A stretch of DNA of 64,000 bases from Fragilaria radians (Eukaryota; Bacillariophyta; Fragilariophyceae; Fragilariales; Fragilariaceae). The stretch covers positions 242,928 to 306,927 of the forward strand of contig CAAAJI010000039.1 of NCBI GenBank assembly GCA_900642245.1, given 5' to 3'. The notes below the pieces were generated by a model. The model saw nothing but the letters and a program-made list of their open reading frames with translations. It was not told the origin of the DNA and ran no database searches. A program made the position numbers and the translations under genes. Below are positions 47,759-58,552 of this stretch, piece by piece; position 1 is the first letter of the stretch; each line of letters starts with the position of its first letter.

Positions 47759-50700
47759 TCCGAATAATTTTGCTGCCAATTCTGTGGCAACACTAACTGT
47801 ATGATTGGTGACAAATCTGTTCCCGTCCGTCCGGCCTTCACAACACCCGGATTTACGAAAGGCAAAACCCTAAAGTACCCATTCAGAATTGCCGTGGGCT
47901 TTAATGGACGTATGAACTAGGGACTAACTTCTTGGCTACGCATAATCGTATGTGCTTATCGTATTACACCTTCATGGATAATGTTTCCAAAGCGCATTGA
48001 CAACATTTTAAATCTATCACCAATAACTTCTTTACTGGTACCAAAATGATCGAACAGAAGAACCAGGATAAATCAAAAAATATGACAGAAATTTGTATAG
48101 GTTGCTGTGTTTGAGTTCGTTCACCTCGATCATCAAAATTCTATCCTTTTTGATAATTAATCTAGTTATTCTATTTCATGTAAGTTGGGTATGGAAGACA
48201 ATTGGACTATAGAAATCTCAAAAAAGTATCAACAACATCACTCCATGATACAGCCCCATTATGAATGAAAACAGTGGATAAACGGCATTAACCTAAAACA
48301 GACGCCTATCATTCTGTCTCCCACGAATTCACATTTGATTTTCCTAAGGATAATTGAATTGTACTCACACAAAAATCAATAATTCATTAGAAAAACATTG
48401 AATATCCTTCATTGCCATTTTTTGTATCATGCTCAAAAATGAAAATCATATTTCAAATCAGGTGCAATATTTTTGTTTTGAATAACTTTGCTTTGAATTA
48501 TTTTTTCCTGTTACACACAACTCAATTAAAAGAAGCCCTAAATCAAAATATTTCATTATCTATCGCAAAAAGCAATCACCATGGAGGACTATGGACTATC
48601 ATTTCATGACAAATGAGTTCTTTGCTGTAGATGACTCAGGAATCATCCTCATCCATAATGATGCAGAAAAGCCATCTAGGAGGGCAACATCATTCCGACG
48701 ATAGAGGGCTACGGTCAATTGTAGAAGCCATGATTGACATATGTTTGGAACGAATCAGCCCAACATCTGAAAATGAATGTAATGTGTTCCACATGCTAAA
48801 GACATCCATGAACTAAGAGATCGTAAGATCACTGCCTCCTATAGAAGAAGTATATGAGCCTTGGTATATATTTACATGGATTTGGCGAGTCCTACATATC
48901 CTAGACTTGCACTCTTTATGCTTGAATTCTTTGTGGGCTGATTTGAAATTCTTAACTCGAGAAGTAAGTGGGCAATGATTTCATTATATCTGGGTGTCTC
49001 AATACCCTTAATCTCGGCTTACTTACTTTTACAAATGAGGTAAATTCAAACGTGATTTTAAAGAAATGTATACCAATTATGGCCCCAAAAGTTTCGTAAG
49101 GCATCAGTAAATCAGGCAAGTGAGCGAATTCTCATTTTGTCAACGACATCATAAGGAAATTTAATCTGAAAAAGTAAGTAGTGGACTGTCCATATAGATA
49201 TGTTCTTTAGCCACCACATGGGCTAAGGTAAGCACCGATCAAACTAAGTTGTTGGACTTTCCTTGTGAACTATATGATTCACAATAATGGCTATTGGAGT
49301 AGTATTCTAAGGAAAACATAAGGCATGATTAGTAAGTCAAACATTAAAGGGAGTTAAACTATTTGGAAATGAGGTTGGAGGGCAGATGCCCCTAGAAATA
49401 CCCCCCGAATCCTTCGGATGCTTTACCTCTTATTCAGCCAGTAAAATAATGCAATTAGAATAATTCAAATTCACAAAAGATAGTGCCGGATCAGTTTAGT
49501 ATCCTTTGTATCACTTCCTCTAAATGAAATCCAAGGTTGAAATATAGTCTTAGGAGCAATTCACATAGCAATGTGTCAAGAACCGATAATGCTTATCAAT
49601 TTATGAGAGTTAACAAATAATTGGAGCATTTACTTTTTTCCTATATAAATATTCATAGTCTCTGCGACCTTATTCAATCATATTGGAGACATCCAAAAGT
49701 GCTAGTTCAAGTATATATTGAAGAGGTGATATCAATGCATGATGGCATCTATTTATCTTGAATTGAAGCTTACGTGTAGTTTTTTCCTTGCCAAATTTGG
49801 ATCGACAATATATATCGCTACTCTGCTTTATGGCAACACATGGATTAGACATTGATTGCAATCAAATTAAAGAATTGTTTTCTAGTGATGAATTACCACT
49901 TTACCAGAATAATTTCAATTATCAAGGAAGCTAGTAGAACTGCAGATGATGGTACTGCTCTACGGTGAAATATAGAAATAACACAATGATAAATTATAAT
50001 CTATTTTAGATTACTTTTATTTTAAAGTCTTGTGTAGTCTTAGAACTTCTCTCAGGGAGACCTCCTTGACCCTTCTCACGAGATGTTCTCCTGATGAAAT
50101 ATATCTTGTTCTAGAGCAAGCTTCTTCCTAACTGTTTTGACAAGGCTCTTCAGCTTGTTCATAAGGACAAGTTGGTGGTCAATAAGGATAAGTTAGCTTA
50201 GATCTTATACTTTCTTTTGTTATTAGAGAATTAACTTCTTAATTAAATCGTTATGCATCATTTAGCTAACTCCTTAATGAGTTAGTTATATCGATAACCG
50301 TCCTAGATTGAATACGGTGCTGGATTGTATAATGATACTTTCCACTTATAAACAATATGTAATCTTCACTAAGCTTAACTAGTGAATCATTTATCATAGT
50401 TAAACTTGTGATAGATTTTTAATAGGATTTACATTTGTAACTACCCATGGCTAGATGAGTAAATATAAGAATATTTTGATTCTACTACTTTTGCACTAAC
50501 GGTACAGGACGTCTCTTTATACCGATACACGCACACATCTCCTAGTTTGTTATTTTAGTATTCAAATGTTATTGTTTACAAACTATTGTGTTAGGCTTCT
50601 CGATTCTTCAGTCAAGGTAGGTCAGGTACTGTGGACTAAGAGGTAAGATTCTTGGCCATTTTTCATGTCGTTATTGACTTGATCTCAAGTCCTTTAATCT

Positions 50701-51502
50701 TTAGGACATAAGGATAAGGCTTCTAATCCCTGAAATTCCTGTGTCAATCTATGGAATATTTTTGCTCAGGCAGCTTGAAGAGATTTTCTTTGTTGATTTA
50801 GAGCTTCCCCATCCTTTTCTTCTCACATTCTTACTATCCTTTTAATTAGCAATACTTTTATTTTCCGGGAGGAGATTCTGACAAAATCGTTCTTAGTTGT
50901 ACGCACTTCCAACATAATTGCGGTTTCAAGAGGGAAGCTATACTGATGTAATGAGGAATGAGTTACTATGGACAAGATGAAGGTGCAAACATTGCTATCG
51001 GGTGAAATTTTGATCTAGCTAGGTAATTCTTTGTTACGGAAGGTTGATTTGTGAGGTAGCTAATGTAGCAGGCTTTCCCCTTTTGATACCAGTTGGATTA
51101 CAAAATTTTTAGGATGGCGAAGTTTGAGCTTGTGACCATATATTTGCTCTCTCTATTCTTGCAGTTTGAGTGTCAATGATGAGGATAGTGGGAGGAATTG
51201 AATTTTCATGATTCGAATGTGATCGATTTTTTTTGATCTTCCAGATCAGTGAGACAAATAAAGAGTGCATCGATATGTTTCAAAACAATTTAGGGGTTTC
51301 AAATATTTGAGTGAAAATTCTTGAGATTCGGAACTTTTCATTCGTACAGCACTAATGCTTGGCGTATTGTTGGAGGTTACAGCGAAATTTTGTGAAATTG
51401 CGTTCTTCTTCCAAGCTCAAACTGTATCCATCCAAAAACAACGAATTATAGAATATTTTTGATTCATTCTAAGCATCGGCCTTTTACCCTCTATTCCTCA
51501 AC
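47759..51502. other. Long spacer between midasin and PEPC
   Basis: About 3.7 kb, AT-rich. The minus-strand midasin frame stays open for some distance above ATG 47758 and could hold more N-terminal sequence. At 48590-48830 two overlapping plus-strand frames are mildly protein-like (for example DDSGIILIHNDAEKPSRRAT) but unassigned. At 49990-50060 a tract resembles the LTR-like sequence at 20681-20735 (TGTGTAGT and GAACTTCTCT shared). It continues as LTR-like DNA to about 50560. The last several hundred bases should include the PEPC promoter; I saw no defined motif. Confidence 0.4.
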
Positions 51503-54500
51503 ATGAAGCATTGCATGATTCTTGTAGTTGCGAGCTTTGTAGCCGTTCAAGCGAGGATACCATTTCATGGTGCACTTTCTACACTGTCAGTGACCAAGGC
51601 TTCTTCCACGGACATCAAGACAAAAGAGAAAGACTCAGAAACGACTACGGAATATTTGAGAACAAAGTTACCGGATGAAACAGCCTTATGTGAACAAAAT
51701 AAGCTTGACATGCGATTACACGGCCCTTTGCTGAAAGATATTGAAATGCTGACTGATTTACTGGCAGATGTTGTAAAACGTGAGAATCCCCGTGTGCATG
51801 ATTTATATGATAAACTCCGAAAGTTCGGATTAAAGCGAGCCGCTGACCTTCTTGATGATAACGCTTCCTCAACGGAAGCATTGAAGCAAATGATTGACCT
51901 AGCCGAAGAATTGAGTGCAAAGGAGGCATTAGGTGTCATGAGAACTTTTTCTATGGCATTAAATTTGGTGAATGCTGCCGAGGTTCATCATAGACTTCGC
52001 TTGGTTCAACGTGTTGACAGTGACAAAGAGGATTCAGGCCCATTGCCCATGATTGAGGACTCGATAGCTGGTACTTTCTCCATTTTATCGTCAGATATGG
52101 CATGTTCCCCACAAAGTATCTTTGATCAGTTAGTAAATCAAAAAGTGGAAATTGTCTTGACTGCTCATCCCACAGAAGTGAATCGTAGGACACATCTACG
52201 TAAATACAGAAGAATCAGTGAAATTCTTGGAGATTTGGAACGCTTCCATTTAGCTCCATATGAGCGCAACGAAGCAATGGTTGAACTTCGGCGCATTATT
52301 TCCAGCCTCTGGGGATCAGATGAAATTCGAAGAACTAAACCAACACCTCAACAAGAGGCCTTAGGTGGTGTTGCTATTATTGAATCTGTCCTATGGGAAG
52401 CCGTTCCTGCCTACATGAGAAAATTAGATGCTCAGTGTCAAATAACCTTAGGAAAAAGGCTTCCAATTGAAGTTGTTCCGATTCGTTTCGCTAGTTGGAT
52501 TGGAGGAGATAGAGATGGTAACCCAAATGTCACTCCAGCGGTAACGAAGGAAGTGGTTACCCTTCAAAGACTGAGGGGGGCAAAAATGTTGTTAAATGAC
52601 TTCCATGCTCTGTACAATGAATTAGCCATATCTTCGCGATTCTCTCCTGATATGGAAGAACTTGCCAATAGGGTCACTGACTCACCGGATAAACTTGAAA
52701 AATACCGTCGAGTAATTGGGCACCTTAGGAAAAGGTTAGCAAAAACTATTAAAGTATGTGAAGGCGAGTTAGCCGTTTTTTCAAAGGTTGCTGACCCTTC
52801 GACTGGTGCCGTCGAAACGTTTGGACAAGTTTATGACTGGCAAGATGCTGAGCCGATTTATGATGCAACTGAATTGCTGACGCAGTTAAAAGTAATGTAC
52901 AACTCTCTTGCAACCACTGGGTTTGAGCTGGTTGCCGATGGGTTACTCTTAGATATAATTCGTCGCGTTGTGGCTTTTGGCATGACTCTTGTTCCCATTG
53001 ATATTCGTGAGGAGTCGACCAAGCACACATTGGCATTGGACTCTATAACTCGATACTTAGGAGTCGGTTCATACAAAGAATGGGATGAAGAAACTAGATT
53101 GAGCTTCTTACAAGCAGAGCTCGCCAGCAAGCGTCCCTTGATTCGGGCTAGCGAAATCTCGAAAATGGACTTTGATGAATCGGTCGTAACGACCCTTCTA
53201 ACCTTTCATATGGCATCTAGTTTGCGACCTGAATCCCTTGGAGCGTATGTTATAAGTCAGGCACAAACAGCAAGCGACGTATTGGCTGTGATGCTTCTTC
53301 AAAAACAATTTGGAATGACTGTTGCTAATGGAAACATGATGCGAGTGGTACCTCTTTTTGAAACCCTAGAAGACCTGGAAAATGCTCCTTCAAGGCTAGA
53401 CACCCTATTCAGCATTCCTACTTATGTTGGTGCGATAAAGGCTTGTCAAGAAATTATGGTTGGATATTCCGACAGCGCCAAAGATGCTGGACGTTTAGCA
53501 GCATGTTGGGCTCAATATAATTCACAAGTACGAATCATGGCTATTGCTAAGAAGCATGGCATTGAACTCACATTCTTTCATGGAAAAGGTGGGACCGTGG
53601 GACGTGGTGGGAATCCTGCATTGTATCGAGCTATACTTTCTCATCCACCTAAAACAATTAATGGCAGGTTTCGAGTTACAGAACAAGGAGAAATGATTAC
53701 AAAAAATTTTGGTGCTCCAGCAATCGCTGAACGAACCTTAGATATTTACACCGCTGCAGTTCTCCGTGAAGCATTCATGGAGCAGGTGCAACCTACAAAA
53801 AAATGGAGGATGCAAATGGAAAGGGTTGCAAGTGTATCCTGTGCAGAGTATCGATTCTTGGTTCGAGAAGAGCCTCGATTTGTTCCATATTTTCGACAGG
53901 CAACACCCGAACTTGAGCTTGGGAGCCTGAATATCGGCAGTCGGCCAGCTAAACGAAATCCCAAAGGAGGAATAGAGAGTCTTCGTGCCATTCCTTGGAC
54001 ATTTGCTTGGACACAAACGAGGACTCACTTGTCTGCATGGCTTGGTGTGGGTGCAGGCCTGCAATCTGAAAATATTGATGACCTGGAAACTCTCCGGACA
54101 ATGTACAATGATTGGCCATGGTTCCGTGAAAATATCGATTTGATTGCGATGATTCTTTCGAAAACAGATTTCTCAATTTCTGAAAACTACGATAGGCAGC
54201 TTGTGGATAGTACGCCCGAACTTATTGATTTGGGTAACGAGGTGAGAGGGAAGTTGGTACAAACTCGTCAGGCTGTGTTAGATGTTACACAATCTACTGA
54301 TGTAGCTGGAGCCCATGTAGCATTACTTCGTGCCTCATCTAGCATTCGTCATCCATATGTTGACCCAATCAATATTGTTCAAGCGGAATTACTCAAGCGA
54401 TTACGTAAGCTTGAGAAGGAACGAGAATCTGGCGAGTTCCAAGAAGCAGAATTAAAACAAACCCTCCAGGACGCTCTTGTTATCTCTATCACTGGAGTTG

Positions 54501-54526
54501 CTGAGGGAATGCGAAATAGCGGTTAG
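51503..54526 (+). CDS. ppc: Phosphoenolpyruvate carboxylase with an ER-type signal peptide
   Basis: The product is 1,007 residues from ATG 51503. It begins with a signal peptide (MKHCMILVVASFVAVQA) and then RIPFHGAL. That differs from the plastid stroma rule of F after the cleavage site, so ER or the periplastid space is the more likely destination. About 75 residues later the enzyme begins. Catalytic motifs are VLTAHPTEVNRRTH (active-site His), ASWIGGDRDGNPNVTP, DIREESTKHTLALDS (Arg), GYSDSAKDAG, FFHGKGGTVGRGGNP and RVTEQGEMITKNFG. The C-terminus is GMRNSG (usual QNTG/RNTG). The SAKDAG form and the lack of an N-terminal phospho-Ser motif point to bacterial-type regulation, not plant type. 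The Arg in FHGRGG is Lys here (FHGKGG). The enzyme turns PEP and bicarbonate to oxaloacetate, feeding the TCA cycle or a C4-like carbon supply. Function certain; location inferred. Confidence 0.93.
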   Translation: MKHCMILVVASFVAVQARIPFHGALSTLSVTKASSTDIKTKEKDSETTTEYLRTKLPDETALCEQNKLDMRLHGPLLKDIEMLTDLLADVVKRENPRVHDLYDKLRKFGLKRAADLLDDNASSTEALKQMIDLAEELSAKEALGVMRTFSMALNLVNAAEVHHRLRLVQRVDSDKEDSGPLPMIEDSIAGTFSILSSDMACSPQSIFDQLVNQKVEIVLTAHPTEVNRRTHLRKYRRISEILGDLERFHLAPYERNEAMVELRRIISSLWGSDEIRRTKPTPQQEALGGVAIIESVLWEAVPAYMRKLDAQCQITLGKRLPIEVVPIRFASWIGGDRDGNPNVTPAVTKEVVTLQRLRGAKMLLNDFHALYNELAISSRFSPDMEELANRVTDSPDKLEKYRRVIGHLRKRLAKTIKVCEGELAVFSKVADPSTGAVETFGQVYDWQDAEPIYDATELLTQLKVMYNSLATTGFELVADGLLLDIIRRVVAFGMTLVPIDIREESTKHTLALDSITRYLGVGSYKEWDEETRLSFLQAELASKRPLIRASEISKMDFDESVVTTLLTFHMASSLRPESLGAYVISQAQTASDVLAVMLLQKQFGMTVANGNMMRVVPLFETLEDLENAPSRLDTLFSIPTYVGAIKACQEIMVGYSDSAKDAGRLAACWAQYNSQVRIMAIAKKHGIELTFFHGKGGTVGRGGNPALYRAILSHPPKTINGRFRVTEQGEMITKNFGAPAIAERTLDIYTAAVLREAFMEQVQPTKKWRMQMERVASVSCAEYRFLVREEPRFVPYFRQATPELELGSLNIGSRPAKRNPKGGIESLRAIPWTFAWTQTRTHLSAWLGVGAGLQSENIDDLETLRTMYNDWPWFRENIDLIAMILSKTDFSISENYDRQLVDSTPELIDLGNEVRGKLVQTRQAVLDVTQSTDVAGAHVALLRASSSIRHPYVDPINIVQAELLKRLRKLEKERESGEFQEAELKQTLQDALVISITGVAEGMRNSG

Positions 54527-54606
54527 CTCAGATTTAGAATAGTATCTCCTTGTTAAATGTTAAAAACTGCTGGTTAAATCTGTCTATTGGAAATATAATG
54601 TTTAAA

Positions 54607-56765
54607 CTATCGGTGACGATTTATCCAAACATGATCGCGGACTCTTCCTGCGTCCGTGTCATTTTCAGCACCGGCCTTAACAAATTCGAAAAGTAAGGAA
54701 GAAGCATTTGCTACAGTTACTCTGCCATAACCCCATTCCTGTTGGATGAAGACGTCAGTCCATTCTTGAGGATATAGAAGAGCGATATCCAATCGAGCTC
54801 CTGCCGAACCAATGCATACGTGCATTGGCCCACCATTTTGACATTTTGACCGATAGAGACCGTCACATGTCCTCAAGTAGGAATGATAATGTCCAGAAAG
54901 AACTAAGTCTACATGATATTCCTTGAGTAAGTCTTCGATTTCATATCTCATAGCTACACCCACTGCATTTTGTGAGAAAAAGAATTCACTTTGATAGAGA
55001 GGTCTGTGAAGTTCGAGAATCAGCCAAGGAGTTACGCTCCGATTTACACTCTGAAGGTCATCTAGCAACCAATTATACTGCATTGACCCAACTGTAAGAT
55101 TATGCTCGGATGATATCATGATTGTATGAACATTTGCAAAGTCATATGAGTACCAAAACACTCCGTTGCTGTTATTCTTAGAAGGCATGGTAAAGCGCTG
55201 TGACGTAGGAACACCACATTCACCACCACTATCGTCACCAAAATTTCCCCATTCGGGCATGAAACCATGGTCTTCTGTTATTCCACTCGGATCCTTGCCT
55301 CCTGATCCTCCATGGGTATGATCATACTCATGATTTCCTATTCCGACCATTAGCGGAACTGAAGCCGCAAATGATTGGATCATATGCATCCACTCGTCCC
55401 AAATATGAGCTGCACCCATTGCCTGAAAAGAGTCATAAAAGACATTCAGTCACAGACAATTGCTTTTTCTAGGTTTTAACAATTTCTACGAACGAAAACT
55501 TACATAGGATAAGTCTCCAAAATGATGAACCATACGGATACCTTTCTCTCGCGCAGCCATTGCCGCTGTCCAAGCGCCGCCAAGTCCCCAACCAACTTCT
55601 GGGCAGCCTTGATCTCCGTATACCAAGAAAGAAAATGAGTCTAAAAGACCAACCGAGGGCGGAGATTGAAAATTGAAATAGTCACTCCATACAACTCCTT
55701 GACCTGACGCTAACCCCACCTTGTAAACATACTGAGTATTAGGTTGCAGGTTAGTTAACCGAACAACATGGATCATTCCAGGATCTTGGAACTTTCCAAC
55801 TTCAGTAACGTTTGCTGGTTCCGCGCACAAGTCTTCCGCGCGGTATGTATGTGTTGTACCTTCCACTTTCTGAAATGAAGTATCACTTTCGATGCCAAAC
55901 ATTGCTATTGGAGTCCCTCTTTCACCAGTTTGGAATTGAACCACGATTTCTTCAGGATCATGAGACAAGGCCAAGTGAATATTGTTAGGAGTACGACTTG
56001 CTGCGGGTAGATGAAGAGTTGGAGAACTTCCCATCCATTCCAGTACATTATTCGAATTTTCGACATCCTTTGTGACGTGTCTAGAGAACAATCGGAATTC
56101 GCAAGTTTCATGCTTCGTGATTGGAAATGATGGAATATACCATTCATTTTCGTTCTTGCCACCGTGTCGACGGGATGTTGCAAGAATCTGATCTATTGTT
56201 GCAGCATCTAGGAAATTGGCGTGAGGGGAATCCACAGGACAGTATAGAGCAATTAAATTATCCTTGTTGAAATAGTAGGATCATTAACAAATAAACTTGG
56301 CTCCCAGAAAATGGTCAAAGGTTGTCGTAGGGGGTACATGATGTACTTATCAAGAAAAAGAGGAAAATTTCTATCCATTCTTTCTAAATTGCGGCGTTCT
56401 GTGATCGTCAATGCCTTTAATTCTTGATACAATGTATTCTCTATTGCATTGATATACTTGTCAGTGGACGGGTCAATAATTGATAAAATTGTAGGAAGGG
56501 TGTGTTCATCATGGGATCTACCTTCTTCTTTGGAGGATGGAGGTATGTTGTCGTTGTGAAATGTACTTGGTAGATTCCTTGTGGGAAAGGTCCAGATGTG
56601 CATGTCAAAGCTATGAGACAAGAAACATATACAGATCAAAAATATCAAGCATGTCGACGCCCAGAATCGCCTTTGATTAATCTTTTGAACATCCTCTTCA
56701 TCTAAAAGAGGTTCAAATCCCTGACGGCTCTTTGAACGAGGCAACAAAAATGTCGAGTTCATCAT
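54607..56765 (-). CDS. Purple acid phosphatase, membrane-anchored, one intron and one frame break
   Basis: Two exons, 56765-55504 and 55422-54607, encode about 690 residues. A cytosolic tail precedes one membrane segment (residues about 34-51, FWASTCLIFLICICFLSH). A fibronectin-like N-terminal domain follows (IHLALSHDPEEIVVQFQ) and then the metallophosphatase core. Its five motifs are YGDQGCPEV, GDLSYA, GNHEYD, ILELHRPLY and LSGHYHSYLRT, so the metal ligands are present. The splice (GTAAGT ... CAG, 81 bp) joins GDLSY to AMGAAHIWDEW, exactly the family pattern. Near 56278-56282 the frame needs one extra base, after which FVNDP continues as YYFNKDNLIALYCPVDS. Such enzymes release phosphate from organic esters in the cell wall, vacuole or medium. 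The gene is convergent with PEPC, 80 bp apart. Confidence 0.88.
55423..55503 (-). other. Intron of the phosphatase gene
   Basis: This 81-bp intron has a GTAAGT donor and a TTTTCAG acceptor. Its removal rebuilds the GDLSYA motif of purple acid phosphatases and continues in frame with AMGAAHIWDEW. Confidence 0.9.
56278..56282 (-). other. Frame break in the phosphatase gene
   Basis: The N-terminal frame (FVNDPTISTRII then stop) and the next frame (YYFNKDNLIALYCPVDS) overlap. One missing base, for example a C in the GATCC run, would join them as FVNDPYYFNKD. Confidence 0.7.
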
Positions 56766-56891
56766 GCCCGTAGTTTTCTTCTTTCGGATGATTTAGATTT
56801 TGTTATCCCGTTAACTAATAAATACAAAGAGGAACCTTAATGCTTTATCTTGTATTAAATTCCATACTGGTGCCTTAAATAATCTTAATGA

Positions 56892-57673
56892 ACTATATCT
56901 GGAACAAACTGCTCTGTCCCCTTGAACAGTCATAAATTGAAACTAGATGCCAAGGATAATGAAGATAGAAAAAATTATGGTGGCAATCAGTTTCATAGAT
57001 CATTTGTAAAAGCTTATCTAGGGAAACGCAATTTCAAGGTCATTTACAAATTGGGTAGCTATCAAAGCCAAGGAAAATCAATGAAATTGCAGCATCCGGA
57101 TGGAATCAGGTTTTTTTCAACTTTAAGCATGGACTGAATGATGCTGTATTGGAAGATATTGACATTGGTCATTCAGCCGTTGAGTTGATGCCATGCCACA
57201 TTGATGTTTCATGTGTCATCACATTTAATTTCAATTTGCACGAGTTTCCATTTGTGAGTTTACAACCTCAAAAGCAAGATGATCTCATTAATCTTGTTGA
57301 TGTCTGAGTTATCTCTCTCTTACACGCTTTGAGAAACACATCCTGTTCAATTACAGAAGGAAAACAAGGATCATGTGACTTTATAGAATGCAGGTGTAGA
57401 TAAAGTAAACTATACTACAGTGGTTTATGACTAATTTCCTCTTAAAGCTGGACGGAAGCGGATTCAAACTTCAATCAAGTTAATAGACTTTACGAAGGTC
57501 CTGCCACAATTATTGTTATGGAGAGATTTTTTCAGTCAGGCGAAGTTAAACATGACAGCGCATTGAACTTCAATGTAAGGAGGTACATTGACTTCAGAAT
57601 CAATTCCAAATTGCTCAACAAATATACAGTCCAGAAAGCTTTGGCGCACATACAAAGTCATGAATATGGCTAG
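56892..57673 (+). pseudogene. Broken unidentified gene
   Basis: Two coding-like blocks lie on the plus strand. Block one (56892-57307) begins in one frame (LDAKDNEDRKNYGG, then LGKRNFKVIYKLGSYQSQ) and changes frame at a run of seven T at about 57111-57117. It continues as NFKHGLNDAVLEDIDIGHSA and LPxxHIDVSCVITFN-like sequence, ending in a TGA. Adding one T keeps the frame. Block two (57446-57673) reads EADSNFNQVNRLYEGPA, then TIIVMERFFQSGEVKHDS, and ends LAHIQSHEYG. The two blocks may be exons or pieces of one gene; the 140 bp between them carry stops. I do not recognise the family. Without a start codon and with the frame change, I treat it as a broken gene, but one missing base plus one intron could also make it live. 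Confidence 0.4.
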
Positions 57674-57913
57674 GACAAAGGTTGATGGCTTCTTACATTT
57701 ACAAGTTATAAGGACAAGTTGTCATCTTTGTGTCGCACTTTAAAAACAAATTAATAAATGGATTCTTGAAAATAAATGATTCTAAAATAAATCCTAAGCA
57801 CTGCCAGACAGCACCTTGAGAATGACCTAAACATAGAAGAGTAGTCTAAGCAAGAATTTGAGAGCAACTTTGAGGAATGAATTAAGTCATGGAAGTATTG
57901 TATCGTGATGCAA

Positions 57914-58552
57914 TCACATAGCTATGTCTCGAGGATCAAATTCAACGAGTATTCCAACAAAATCATACTTTTCCTTGAACTTCCAAATGTAGGCTTCCAA
58001 AGTTGCTCGTTCTGACATTGTCAATGGCTTCGACAGAGATTCTTCATCTTCGTCTTCAGTTCGGAATTTTGCCAATAATCTTGTAGCATCGCGTCCAGCA
58101 AATATCGAATATTCTCCACCAGGACCATAAAAGTGACGTCCCTTGTAAACATTGTAAACTTTCCCTGCGACAGCAATTAAGATGGGACCCTCAGGATTGC
58201 TCTTGCCATCATATGCTTTCAGTTCTTCTTCCGTCCAGGGTTCATGGATCGAACGTGGGGCAATGAATGCAAGTCGAGCTCTTTCTTCTTGTCTTTCTTG
58301 CTCTAATTTCTGCAATTGTTCCCGTTGTCTACGAGCTTCATCTGAAAAGGGCATGAAGGTACTCACACACAACAGCACCGCTGCCGTAGCTCCACCCTGT
58401 ATTAAGACATCATTGTTCATGATATCCTGTAATGACATTTGAAGTCTGACAAATTTTGGATGGACGACATAAGTGAAGGGATATAATGGAATAAGAGCGA
58501 AGCTTCGTGAAGAACTCAAAGCAGCCAGAATAAGATAAGGAAGTAATAACAT
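57914..58552 (-). CDS. Cytochrome-b5-like (MAPR) haem protein with plastid-type leader
   Basis: The product is 212 residues from ATG 58552. It opens with a signal peptide (MLLLPYLILAALSSSRSFA) whose likely cleavage lies before F in S-F-A, the pattern used for plastid entry in algae with secondary plastids. A possible membrane segment lies at about residues 51-68 (IQGGATAAVLLCVSTFMPF), followed by a charged coiled coil (REQLQKLEQERQEERARL). The MAPR fold then shows WTEEELKAYDGKSNPEGPIL, the VAGKVYNVYKGRHFYGPGGE motif with the haem-region Tyr, and FAGRDATRLLAKF. Members bind haem and help P450s or handle haem and sterols. A plastid or periplastid role is inferred from the leader. Confidence 0.82.
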   Translation of the reverse strand: MLLLPYLILAALSSSRSFALIPLYPFTYVVHPKFVRLQMSLQDIMNNDVLIQGGATAAVLLCVSTFMPFSDEARRQREQLQKLEQERQEERARLAFIAPRSIHEPWTEEELKAYDGKSNPEGPILIAVAGKVYNVYKGRHFYGPGGEYSIFAGRDATRLLAKFRTEDEDEESLSKPLTMSERATLEAYIWKFKEKYDFVGILVEFDPRDIAM

